Source of the DNA: Candidatus Cloacimonadota bacterium
Lineage (GTDB): Bacteria; Cloacimonadota; Cloacimonadia; Cloacimonadales; TCS61
Assembly: GCA_014382915.1 (NCBI GenBank)
Contig: JACNIV010000044.1
Coordinates: forward strand, 1 to 6,840
Length of the DNA: 6,840 nucleotides
Direction: 5' to 3'
Part shown: piece after piece, positions 1-6,651 of the stretch
Layout: every line of letters begins with the position of its first letter
Numbering within the stretch: the stretch's first letter is position 1
Translations under genes and position numbers: made by a program
Notes under the pieces: generated by a model
What the model saw: only the letters and a program-made list of their open reading frames with translations
Databases searched by the model: none
Told to the model about the DNA's origin: nothing

Positions 1-1606
1 TACTGCCTACATTTTGCAGATAACTTTCCACTTTTTCAACCAGGTTTTGGGTAATATTATCCAGATTTACATCGTGGGAAGCCAGCGCCCAGCTTTTGTT
101 CGTATGTTTCAGTTTACCATTTTCCTGCATATCATCAAGCAGCAGCTTTAAAGTCATTTTAGTGGTTTCATTCTGCTCGGCACCAAAAATCCCCATTAAT
201 TCATTAAATGTTTTACCCGTTTTTTTCAGAGGATTTTTTTTATGAAATTCCTGCAGTCCGGTTAGAATTTTATTACGCGTGGTAGTTTCAAATTTCTTTT
301 GCATGAGAAGAATGTTATTTTCTCCCTGGTGAAAAACAATATCCCCGGGTAATTGCCTAAATATTATATCTATCAGATCGTCGGATTGGATGTTCAGTTT
401 ATTGGCAATATCTGTGTGCAACAGCGGCAGCGGTGCCTTTCTTATCTCTGCTAAAACGAGTTCTTTCAAATCTCCGGAAGAAAGTTTTTTCACAATATCT
501 ATCTGTTCTTCTCTTCTTCTACGGTGATGCAGCGGATAAGGGTCAATTATCTCTCCTCCGCCCAGCGTGAGATCTCCGGATGAATTCCTGATAATAAATT
601 TATCTCCAAAAACTGCAATTATCGGTTTGGGAAGATAGATCTGAACCAGGCAGGTTTCTCCGCTGGAAATAGAATTCTTATCTAATAAATGCATCCTTGC
701 CATTAACCTGCCGGTGCCCAGAAGAAAAATAACCTGAGTCCAAAGCTGAAGCGAAACATCTGGCTGGAAGATAGTTATTTTTGCATCGATCAGCCTGGTT
801 TCTTTTATTTTTCTATCGGAAAGCACCATACCGCGAGTGAAATCTTTTTGTTTCAATCCCACCAGGTTAAATGAAGCCCTGTCGCCAGCACTAACGGTAT
901 TAACTTCCTCACCATGATGTTCCAATCTGCGAATACGCAGTTCTTTATTCCCAGGCAAAAGATATACTTTATCGTCTTTAGAAATCGAACCTGACAGAAC
1001 AGAACCGTTGGTAATAGTACCAAAACCTTCCTGTGAGAATATGCGGTCGATATACAGGCGGAAAGCACCTTCGGAACTGCGTTGAGGGATCTCTTCAACT
1101 ATTTCTGTTATTGCCTGTAGAAGCTTATCCATGCCGGATTCACTTACTGAAGATACTTTAACGATTGACGCATTTTCCAAAAAAGAATCTTTTACAAATT
1201 CGCGAAGTTCATCTTCAGCCAATTCGATCAGTTCTGTATCAACCAGATCTATCTTAGTTAAAACGATTATGCCATGTTTAATGCCGAGGATGTTCATTAT
1301 TTCCAGGTGCTCTCTAGTTTGAGGCATTATACCTTCATCTGCAGCGACGATGAACAGTACAAAATCTATACCGCACGCTCCAGCCACCATTGTTTTGATG
1401 AAATCTGCGTGACCGGGAACATCGATAATTCCCACGCTATTGTCATCCGGCAGATCGAGATGAGTGAAACCCAGGTTCATGGTAATGCCACGCTGCTTTT
1501 CCTGTTTATGTGTATCGCAGTCGAAACCTGTTAAAGTTCTAATAAGTGCTGTTTTACCATGATCCACATGTCCGGCGGTTCCCATTATCAAATGTTTTTT
1601 ATCCAT
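1..1606 (-). CDS. selB: Selenocysteine-specific elongation factor SelB (3' end beyond window)
   Basis: SelB is the EF-Tu-like GTPase that carries Sec-tRNA to the ribosome at UGA codons marked by a SECIS hairpin. The frame is open from an ATG at 1606 to the window edge, giving 535 residues. Family proteins are about 610-640 residues, so roughly 80-100 C-terminal residues are missing. GTPase motifs are in order: G1 GTAGHVDHGKT (9-19), G2 RGIT (39-42), G3 DVPGH (62-66), G4 TKID (117-120) and a G5-like SSVSESG (152-158). Beta-barrel domains follow, then the SelB signature GGGEIIDPYPLHHRRRR (349-365). Winged-helix repeats start near residue 365; the last ones, which bind SECIS RNA in known SelB proteins, lie mostly outside. 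The start is supported by a GGAAGT Shine-Dalgarno (1611-1616). A TTGACG hexamer (1662-1667, minus strand) could be a -35 element, but no good -10 follows. It is divergent from selC, its tRNA partner. The family call is near certain. Confidence 0.96.
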   Translation of the reverse strand, partial: MDKKHLIMGTAGHVDHGKTALIRTLTGFDCDTHKQEKQRGITMNLGFTHLDLPDDNSVGIIDVPGHADFIKTMVAGACGIDFVLFIVAADEGIMPQTREHLEIMNILGIKHGIIVLTKIDLVDTELIELAEDELREFVKDSFLENASIVKVSSVSESGMDKLLQAITEIVEEIPQRSSEGAFRLYIDRIFSQEGFGTITNGSVLSGSISKDDKVYLLPGNKELRIRRLEHHGEEVNTVSAGDRASFNLVGLKQKDFTRGMVLSDRKIKETRLIDAKITIFQPDVSLQLWTQVIFLLGTGRLMARMHLLDKNSISSGETCLVQIYLPKPIIAVFGDKFIIRNSSGDLTLGGGEIIDPYPLHHRRRREEQIDIVKKLSSGDLKELVLAEIRKAPLPLLHTDIANKLNIQSDDLIDIIFRQLPGDIVFHQGENNILLMQKKFETTTRNKILTGLQEFHKKNPLKKTGKTFNELMGIFGAEQNETTKMTLKLLLDDMQENGKLKHTNKSWALASHDVNLDNITQNLVEKVESYLQNVGS

Positions 1607-1718
1607 GTTCACTTCCTATACTAAATTACATCTTTTTTTACTTTTTTTTTCTATTTGTTTTCGTCAAGAAATGAAAGCCTTATTTAATACTAAAAAATTC
1701 TTTACACAATGACCTGCA

Positions 1719-1726
1719 TACATTTG
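1719..1726 (+). promoter_or_regulatory. Possible -7/-10 element of selC
   Basis: TACATTTG matches the TAnnTTTG -7 consensus described for Bacteroidetes promoters. It lies about 11 nt before the mature tRNA 5' end, so transcription would begin almost at the tRNA. TTTACA at 1701-1706 is a possible upstream element, but its spacing is short (12 nt between elements). Using the Bacteroidetes-type consensus assumes a related sigma factor, which is not shown here. Low confidence. Confidence 0.27.
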
Positions 1727-1737
1727 TTGGTTTCCCT

Positions 1738-1832
1738 AGAGAGGATGGAACTGGTGTTTCAGCCGGTCTTCAAAACCGGTAATAGGCAGCTAAAACTGTC
1801 TACGGCAGGTTCGATTCCTGCCCTCTCGGCCA
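1738..1832 (+). tRNA. selC: tRNA-Sec (anticodon UCA)
   Basis: This RNA decodes UGA as selenocysteine after serylation and conversion to Sec-tRNA. The tRNA-Sec hallmarks are visible. The D stem has 6 bp (1746-1751 with 1756-1761) and a 4-nt UGGU loop. The anticodon arm is CCGGU-CUUCAAA-ACCGG, with anticodon UCA at 1770-1772. A long variable arm has a 7-bp stem (1783-1789 with 1795-1801 approximately). The T arm is GCAGG-UUCGAUU-CCUGC (1805-1821), and CCA is encoded at 1830-1832. Length is about 95 nt, like the E. coli RNA. The acceptor is odd: 1739-1744 pairs with 1822-1827, but A1738 faces G1828 if G1829 is the discriminator. This gives 7+5 rather than the usual bacterial 8+5 helix, so the exact 5' end (1735-1738) is uncertain. 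It is divergent from selB. Identity is very likely; the end positions are less sure. Confidence 0.93.
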
Positions 1833-1938
1833 TTTTAAATGACTTTTTATTTCCTAATTAATTTTCTTACTAAAACTACATTGACAGAAATAAACTTACG
1901 TTTTTTTTGTAAATAGCTAATTCTCATAGGGATAAAGG
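1833..1938. other. Spacer between selC and the M28 gene
   Basis: This AT-rich stretch holds T-tracts just after selC (1833-1836, 1842-1846) that could help end its transcript, but no separate hairpin is seen. A perfect -35 hexamer TTGACA lies at 1881-1886. An 8-T tract (1901-1908) and TAGGGA (1927-1932, a Shine-Dalgarno) lie before the next gene. No convincing gene is present. Confidence 0.5.
1881..1914 (+). promoter_or_regulatory. Possible promoter of the six-gene cluster
   Basis: TTGACA at 1881-1886 is a perfect sigma70-type -35 hexamer. At the normal 17-nt spacing there is only a T-tract; the best AT-rich -10-like piece (TGTAAA, 1909-1914) is 22 nt away, which is too far for standard sigma70. 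The position, 25-58 nt before the first gene, is right for a cluster promoter. Low confidence because no -10 matches. Confidence 0.28.
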
Positions 1939-2826
1939 ATGTTTAGATATTATTTGGGTTTTTTGTTGTTAATATTGATTTCATGTACGAACCAAGTACC
2001 GGAATTTAACAAGGAAGAAGCCTTTTCTTATCTGGAAGCTCAATGTGATATCGGTCCGCGTTATCCCGGTTCGGAAGAGATCGTTTTATGCAGGAACCTG
2101 ATAATTTCTGAGTTGAAAAAATTTGGTGCATCCGTTCAGGAACAGCAATTCAATGTTGAAGTAAACGGCATCGAATATCAGGGTGTTAATATAATTGCTG
2201 GTTTTTATCCCAGGATGAGCAGGCGGATCCTGTTGGGAGCGCATTATGATACCCGCCCCTGGGCAGATAAAGAAGAAGATCCCACTCTGCATAACACTCC
2301 CATTCTGGGGGCAAATGATGCGGCTTCCGGTGTGGCAGTTCTGCTTGAACTGGCTTCTATTATATCTCAGAAACAACCACGGCAGTATGGGATAGACCTG
2401 GTTTTTTTTGATATGGAAGATATGGGAGAATACAATAAGAACGAAACCTGGTGTTTAGGCTCCAGCTATTATGCTCAAAACTTTTCCGGCATAAAACCCG
2501 AAAAAGCAATTATCGTAGATATGATCGGTGATGCAGACCTTGAAGTTGAAATGGAATATTATTCCTATCATAACAGTCCAAACCTTGTGAATGAAATTTG
2601 GGATGTGGCTGAAGAAGCCGGCTTTAAAGAATTCAATGCCAGAATAACAAAAAGAATTTATGATGACCATTATCCGCTCATCGTAGCTGGATTCAATGCC
2701 ATCGATATTATCGACTTTGAATATCCCTACTGGCATACTCTGGAAGATACTCCCGATAAATGTTCGGCCAATTCTTTGTATGTAATAGGTCAGACCCTGT
2801 TAAATTTAATTTATAGGGAAAAATGA
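1939..2826 (+). CDS. M28-family glutaminyl-cyclase-like metallohydrolase, lipoprotein
   Basis: This is a zinc-dependent M28 hydrolase of the branch that includes glutaminyl-peptide cyclotransferases, which turn N-terminal Gln into pyroglutamate, as well as aminopeptidases. Residues 1-16 form a lipoprotein signal: hydrophobic 6-14 and lipobox LISC with Cys16. It should be membrane-anchored outside the cytoplasm. Catalytic-domain landmarks are GAHYDTRP (100-107, His102), GANDAASG (124-131, Asp127), FFDMED (156-161, Glu160/Asp161), Asp194 in VDMIGD, YDDHYPL (241-247) and YWHTLEDT (264-271, His266). By comparison with human glutaminyl cyclase, Asp127, Asp161 and His266 would bind zinc and Glu160 would be the general base; this is an inferred mapping. 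Length of 295 residues is typical. The start has TAGGGA 6 nt upstream (1927-1932). The stop overlaps the next ATG by 4 nt. It is the first gene of the cluster. The choice between cyclase and peptidase is open. Confidence 0.88.
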   Translation: MFRYYLGFLLLILISCTNQVPEFNKEEAFSYLEAQCDIGPRYPGSEEIVLCRNLIISELKKFGASVQEQQFNVEVNGIEYQGVNIIAGFYPRMSRRILLGAHYDTRPWADKEEDPTLHNTPILGANDAASGVAVLLELASIISQKQPRQYGIDLVFFDMEDMGEYNKNETWCLGSSYYAQNFSGIKPEKAIIVDMIGDADLEVEMEYYSYHNSPNLVNEIWDVAEEAGFKEFNARITKRIYDDHYPLIVAGFNAIDIIDFEYPYWHTLEDTPDKCSANSLYVIGQTLLNLIYREK

Positions 2827-3434
2827 AAAAGTTCTTAAGAAATTATTTAACCGAGAATGAGCAGAAGATTCTTCTTTTTATTCTGTTTTTTGCTTTTTTG
2901 GGTTTAATATTCAAATATACCGGTTTAATAGCTGGCAATGATTCTACAGCGCCTGACAGCTTGAATTTTGAAAAAGATTACGAAATAAAATACGACCTGA
3001 ATAATGTAACTAAAGAAGAATTGATCACTATTCCCGGGATCGGTGAAAAAAAAGCAGAGGATATTCTCGAATTTAGAAATATTCAAGGATTTAGATCGAA
3101 ACGTGATCTGATGAATATTAAAGGAATTGGTGAAAAATCATTTGTCAAAATTGAAAAATATTTCTACAGACTGGCTAATGAAGAAGAATTGGAAATATCC
3201 GAATCTGTTTCTGAAACAATAGATCACGTAAATCCCGTAAAGATAAATATCAATAAAGCATCTGTGGAAGAATTTACAGAATTAAAAGGAATAGGACCTA
3301 CCAAGGCAGAAAAAATAATTGCCTTGAGAAATGAATTGGGTCGTTTTACAAGTATCGAGGATCTTTTGCAGGTAAAAGGCATAGGTTCCAAAACCCTTGA
3401 AAAATTTAAAGATCAAATAATTATAGGAGAATGA
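2823..3434 (+). CDS. Membrane-anchored ComEA-like protein with two helix-hairpin-helix domains
   Basis: The 203 residues hold one transmembrane helix (about 16-36) after a Lys/Arg-rich N-terminus, predicting the remainder outside the cytoplasm. An acidic linker follows, then two ComEA-type (HhH)2 domains. Domain 1 spans about 57-117, with hairpins PGIG (71-74) and KGIG (100-103). Domain 2 spans about 138-200, starting KININKAS, with KGIG at 155-158 and 185-188. Such domains bind the DNA backbone without sequence preference; in ComEA they capture incoming DNA during natural transformation. A Glu-rich linker (119-131) separates the two. Most ComEA proteins have a single such domain, so the duplication is notable. 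The ATG overlaps the upstream TGA (ATGA), with AGGGA at 2815-2819. A DNA-uptake role is inferred from the family; no other com genes are in the window, so I leave the symbol blank. Confidence 0.87.
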   Translation: MKKFLRNYLTENEQKILLFILFFAFLGLIFKYTGLIAGNDSTAPDSLNFEKDYEIKYDLNNVTKEELITIPGIGEKKAEDILEFRNIQGFRSKRDLMNIKGIGEKSFVKIEKYFYRLANEEELEISESVSETIDHVNPVKININKASVEEFTELKGIGPTKAEKIIALRNELGRFTSIEDLLQVKGIGSKTLEKFKDQIIIGE

Positions 3435-3436
3435 TC

Positions 3437-4549
3437 ATGTCTGATAAAGCTAAACCCACATTAACTCTGGCTCAGTTGTATGAGAAACAGGACCAACTAC
3501 TCGATGCACTGGTGATCTACCAGCAATTAATAAATAAAGAATATTCGGAAGAGCTGGATGATAAGATCAAAGATTTGAAAAATAAAATATTCAATGACGG
3601 TGCTCTCGAATACAGCCCTGCCATAGACAAGATATTCACAACAGAAGATAAAAAGAACTTCAAGATCCTTCCACATGATGAATATAAAGCTTTTATTGAA
3701 TCTCAAGCCCAGCATACCAATGAGGAAACTTACCCGGAAGAAATACTGCAGGAAAAAGCACAGAAAACCACTATCACAAAATCCCTTACAGATGATATTC
3801 CTGAAAGTGAACAGGAATTGGATGAAGAACCAACCACGGAAGTTGCCTCAGACGAAACTGAAGATATAATTTCAGAACCAGAACTGCAGGAAGAAGAGAC
3901 TGAATCCTTCTCAGAAATACAAGATGAGTCCGAAACTATTTCTATAGATAAAAAAATTGCTCCCATCAGCGATGAACCGGAAATGGATATATCAGATGAA
4001 CCCGATGCAGAAATGGATATAGGTGTGGAAACTATGGAAGATACACTAACAGTAGAGAGCCGGGATACTGAAATTCCTGCGGAAGAACAAATATCTAATG
4101 AAGACCAACTGGATGAAATCCAGGAAAGTGAGAGCGAAACAGACCTTTCTGCAGCAGATGAAAAAGAACAGTTTGAAGATATAACCGAATCTGAAATTAC
4201 CGAACCATCTCCGGAAGTTGAACCTATTGAAGAGCCTGTAAAAGATGGAAAAAAAGAAGAAGAAATCGAACCGGAATCAGAAACAGAACTACCAGGTAAA
4301 AAGACCTCGGAAGTGGAATCCGAAATTGAACCTATTCAACCCTTAACAAATATCGAGGAAAAACTGCATACTCCAGAAGGAGCAGATGTATTGGACCTTT
4401 TGAAAGATCTGAAGAATATCGATGCAGAGTCTTTGAATAATATCCTTATCGAAAACCTGGGAGAAGATAGAACTTTGGATGAAGTTAAACTTTCTGATGT
4501 CCATTATGCACTGGAACTGTTAAAAAACACAGATGAAACTGAAGAATAA
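3437..4549 (+). CDS. Acidic protein with TPR-like N-terminus and disordered centre, function unknown
   Basis: I do not recognise a named family. I chose the ATG at 3437 because AGGAG (3425-3429) sits 7 nt upstream; an ATG at 3431 overlaps the previous stop but leaves only 1 nt to that site. The 370 residues fall into three parts. Residues about 6-55 look like one TPR-type helical pair (TLAQLYEKQDQLLDALVIYQQL), ending in a charged helix. Residues about 90-305 are low-complexity Glu/Asp/Ser/Thr/Pro, strongly acidic and surely disordered. Residues about 306-362 are again helical (EGADVLDLLKDLKNIDAESLNNIL). There is no cysteine, signal peptide or membrane segment, so it is probably cytoplasmic. 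A scaffold or adaptor with two folded ends on a flexible acidic tether is a plausible guess. It follows the HhH gene directly and overlaps the small four-cysteine gene by 17 nt. Confidence 0.8.
   Translation: MSDKAKPTLTLAQLYEKQDQLLDALVIYQQLINKEYSEELDDKIKDLKNKIFNDGALEYSPAIDKIFTTEDKKNFKILPHDEYKAFIESQAQHTNEETYPEEILQEKAQKTTITKSLTDDIPESEQELDEEPTTEVASDETEDIISEPELQEEETESFSEIQDESETISIDKKIAPISDEPEMDISDEPDAEMDIGVETMEDTLTVESRDTEIPAEEQISNEDQLDEIQESESETDLSAADEKEQFEDITESEITEPSPEVEPIEEPVKDGKKEEEIEPESETELPGKKTSEVESEIEPIQPLTNIEEKLHTPEGADVLDLLKDLKNIDAESLNNILIENLGEDRTLDEVKLSDVHYALELLKNTDETEE
3971..4020 (+). repeat. Short imperfect tandem duplication inside the acidic gene
   Basis: Two adjacent units (3971-3994 and 3995-4020) share GATGAACC at the start and an identical 14-nt GAAATGGATATA-type end. 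They encode DEPEMDIS followed by DEPDAEMDIG. The second unit has one extra codon pair relative to the first, so the frame is kept. It looks like a recent small in-frame expansion of the disordered region. Confidence 0.5.
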
Positions 4550-4706
4550 AAACTTTAATAAATTATGCATTAAATGCGAAAAGAAATGTAAACAACCGGA
4601 AACCATAATCCTTCTGGGTTGCCCGAACTTTGAGTTAAAACCACGTCAACTCGAGATCAGATTTTCATACAGCGGGAAAAATGAGAATTATAACCGGAAA
4701 ATTTAA
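4533..4706 (+). CDS. Small four-cysteine protein, probable zinc-binding, function unknown
   Basis: This 57-residue frame fills what would otherwise be a 131-nt gap in a tightly packed cluster. It has Cys12, Cys15, Cys19 and Cys30 arranged as C-x2-C-x3-C-x10-C, with the core LCIKCEKKCKQ and GCPNFE. The spacing and the CP turn look like a small zinc knuckle or ribbon. I recall similar C..C...CKQ...CP.F patterns in short uncharacterised bacterial proteins, but cannot name a family. An in-frame stop at 4521 makes ATG 4533 the first possible start. There is no good Shine-Dalgarno, so translation probably depends on coupling to the upstream gene, which it overlaps by 17 nt. Its 3' end overlaps rsmD by 26 nt. 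The Lys-rich first half and the tail from about 38 are unremarkable. Reality of the gene is likely but rests on motif and context. Confidence 0.6.
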   Translation: MKLKNKNFNKLCIKCEKKCKQPETIILLGCPNFELKPRQLEIRFSYSGKNENYNRKI

Positions 4707-5214
4707 AAAAGCACATCTTTTTTCCGTTCCGGGGAAAACATCACGTCCTACAACCGATTATACAAAAGAGGTTATTTTTTCCATCCTTTACGATTGTAAG
4801 GACAAAAAAGTGCTCGATCTTTATGCCGGTAGCGGATCCCTTGGTTTGGAAGCATTAAGCAGAGGTGCATCATTTGCTGTTTTTGTCGATCTTTCCAATA
4901 AAGCGATCACTACGATAATTCGTAATATTAATAAACTCGGATGTAAAGAAAACTGCTTGATAAGGAAAAAAAAAATTTCCGTTTATCTCAATAATTCTCC
5001 GGAAAAATATGACCTGATATTTCTGGATCCACCTTATAAAAAAAACCTAGTTGATAAAACCTTGGAAGCGATATATGAAAACGATCTGCTGAACCCGGAT
5101 GGAAAAGTAATAGTAGAACATTCCAAGGATGAAAAACTTGACGAAAAATGGGCTTTCAGGATTGAGAAACAGAAAATCTCGGGAGCAACCCGGATTTCGA
5201 TACTGGGAGCTTAA
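4681..5214 (+). CDS. rsmD: 16S rRNA (guanine(966)-N2)-methyltransferase RsmD
   Basis: RsmD methylates N2 of G966 in 16S rRNA (E. coli numbering) using S-adenosylmethionine, acting in the cytoplasm on the assembling small subunit. The 177 residues match the family length (about 180-200). Landmarks are the MRIITGKFK N-terminus, SRPTTDYTKE (21-30), the SAM-binding motif VLDLYAGSGSLGLEALSRGA (44-63), acidic Asp70 after it, and the catalytic DPPY (116-119) within YDLIFLDPPY. A GCGGGA site (4672-4677) lies 3 nt before the ATG. A run of ten A (4966-4975) encodes Lys in RKKKIS (95-100); the protein reads as RsmD on both sides, so the frame is intact. The stop is directly followed by the cysS start. 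The call is firm. Confidence 0.94.
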   Translation: MRIITGKFKKAHLFSVPGKTSRPTTDYTKEVIFSILYDCKDKKVLDLYAGSGSLGLEALSRGASFAVFVDLSNKAITTIIRNINKLGCKENCLIRKKKISVYLNNSPEKYDLIFLDPPYKKNLVDKTLEAIYENDLLNPDGKVIVEHSKDEKLDEKWAFRIEKQKISGATRISILGA

Positions 5215-6591
5215 ATGAAAATTTATAATACTTTAACTCGGAAAAAAGAAGAATTCGTTCCCCTGGAACCGGGAAAAGTTAATATTTATTTGTGCGGACC
5301 AACTGCATATAATTACTTTCATATTGGAAATGCACGTACTTTCCTCTTTTTTGATATTGTCCGAAATTATTTTAAATATCGTGGATTTCAAGTAACTTAT
5401 GTTCAGAATATTACAGATGTCGATGATAAGCTGATAGATCAATCTATAAAAGAAAAAATCCCTGTTTCAGATATTGCGGAAAAATATATTAACGCTTTCT
5501 TTGAAGATACTAATTCTTTAGGTATTCCCAAAGCAGATTATTATCCACATGCTACAAAATATATCGAGGAGATGGTCAGACTAATTAAAGAATTAGAAGA
5601 AAAAGGCTATGCCTACGAAGTAAATGGAGATGTTTATTTTTCTATTAATGCTGATAAAAAATATGGAATTCTTTCAGGCAAGAAAATTGAAGACCTGAAA
5701 GCTGGAGCCAGAGTAGAAAAGAATATTCAAAAGAAACATCCCGGTGATTTCACGCTATGGAAAAGATCTAAACCCGGCGAACCAAAATGGCAAAGTCCCT
5801 GGGGAGAAGGACGCCCCGGTTGGCATACTGAATGCGTAGTGATGTCACGCAAACTGCTGGGTGAAACTTTTGATATTCATGGCGGTGGAATAGACTTGAT
5901 CTTTCCACATCATGAAAATGAAATTGCTCAGGCCCAAGCGTCCACAGGAAGTATTCATGCCAGATACTGGATGCATGGCGGCTACCTGAACATTTCCGGT
6001 GAAAAAATGTCGAAGAGCCTGGATAATTTTTTCCTCACCCGGGATGTACTGAAAAAATATGATGCCGAAGCTATTCGTTTTTTCTTTCTTTCAAAACATT
6101 ACCGTAGTTCTATCGATTACAATGAAGACCTTATTAAAGAGTCTTCCCAGGCAATGAAAAATCTTTACTCGATCCTAAAAGAACTGGATTATTTAAAATA
6201 TGAGGATGAGGATATTTCTTATGCTGAAACACATCAGAAATTGAAAGACCAATTCATCGAAGCAATGGATGATGATTTCAATACTGCAAAGGCAATATCT
6301 GTTCTTTTTGAAATTGCTAAGATCACACGTAGTTCAAATGATATGAATTTCGCTCACTTGCTGGTTGAACTGGGACAGGTTCTGGGGTTCTTTACAAACC
6401 TAGAAGAGAAATTGGAAACCGATCTGAACCAGATATCAGAAGAGCTTATTCAATTACTGATTAACTACAGGCAACTGTTCAAAAAGGAGCAAAATTGGCG
6501 GATGGCAGATAAAATACGGAATGATCTGAAATCTTTGGGAATACAGTTGAAAGATACACCAGCAGGAACTGAATGGGAAATAGTTAAATAA
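5215..6591 (+). CDS. cysS: Cysteinyl-tRNA synthetase
   Basis: This class I enzyme charges tRNA-Cys with cysteine, using ATP. The 458 residues are full length (E. coli is 461). Visible motifs are YLCGPT with Cys27, HIGN (36-39, the HIGH signature), WHTEC with Cys207, FPHHENE with His232 and Glu236, and KMSKS (264-268). By alignment with E. coli (Cys28, Cys209, His234, Glu238), Cys27, Cys207, His232 and Glu236 form the zinc site that selects cysteine over serine. The helical DALR-type domain and the anticodon-binding C-terminus follow (about 330-458; DDDFNTAKA at 345-353 approximately). The ATG comes immediately after the rsmD TAA with no gap; GGGAG (5205-5209) inside the rsmD end serves as its ribosome site, so the pair is likely coupled. 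It is the last gene of the cluster; no hairpin-plus-U-tract terminator is seen after it. Confidence 0.97.
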   Translation: MKIYNTLTRKKEEFVPLEPGKVNIYLCGPTAYNYFHIGNARTFLFFDIVRNYFKYRGFQVTYVQNITDVDDKLIDQSIKEKIPVSDIAEKYINAFFEDTNSLGIPKADYYPHATKYIEEMVRLIKELEEKGYAYEVNGDVYFSINADKKYGILSGKKIEDLKAGARVEKNIQKKHPGDFTLWKRSKPGEPKWQSPWGEGRPGWHTECVVMSRKLLGETFDIHGGGIDLIFPHHENEIAQAQASTGSIHARYWMHGGYLNISGEKMSKSLDNFFLTRDVLKKYDAEAIRFFFLSKHYRSSIDYNEDLIKESSQAMKNLYSILKELDYLKYEDEDISYAETHQKLKDQFIEAMDDDFNTAKAISVLFEIAKITRSSNDMNFAHLLVELGQVLGFFTNLEEKLETDLNQISEELIQLLINYRQLFKKEQNWRMADKIRNDLKSLGIQLKDTPAGTEWEIVK

Positions 6592-6651
6592 ACATACTTT
6601 AATCTTATATTAGAGTTAATAAAAGAAATTTACAATAATACGATAAATTAT

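Noticed and set aside
1131..1534. Plus-strand open frames antisense to selB
   Set aside because: They lie wholly inside the well-supported selB frame, and their translations resemble no family.
1839..1916. 25-codon frame after selC
   Set aside because: No ribosome-binding site, AT-rich low-complexity residues, and it overlaps the TTGACA site before the M28 gene.
2824..2838. UGA at the end of the M28 gene as a selenocysteine codon
   Set aside because: A UAA follows in the same frame after three codons, and the UGA is part of a normal ATGA overlap. The UGA at 3432-3434 likewise leads to an early stop without any extension resembling a domain.
3730..3966. Minus-strand Ser-rich frame within the acidic gene
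   Set aside because: Its serine-rich composition is the mirror of the GAA/GAT/TCA-rich coding strand; no start signal.
6592..6650. Terminator after cysS
   Set aside because: Only a weak AT-rich inverted repeat (AATAAT/ATTATT) is present, with no GC stem or U-tract.
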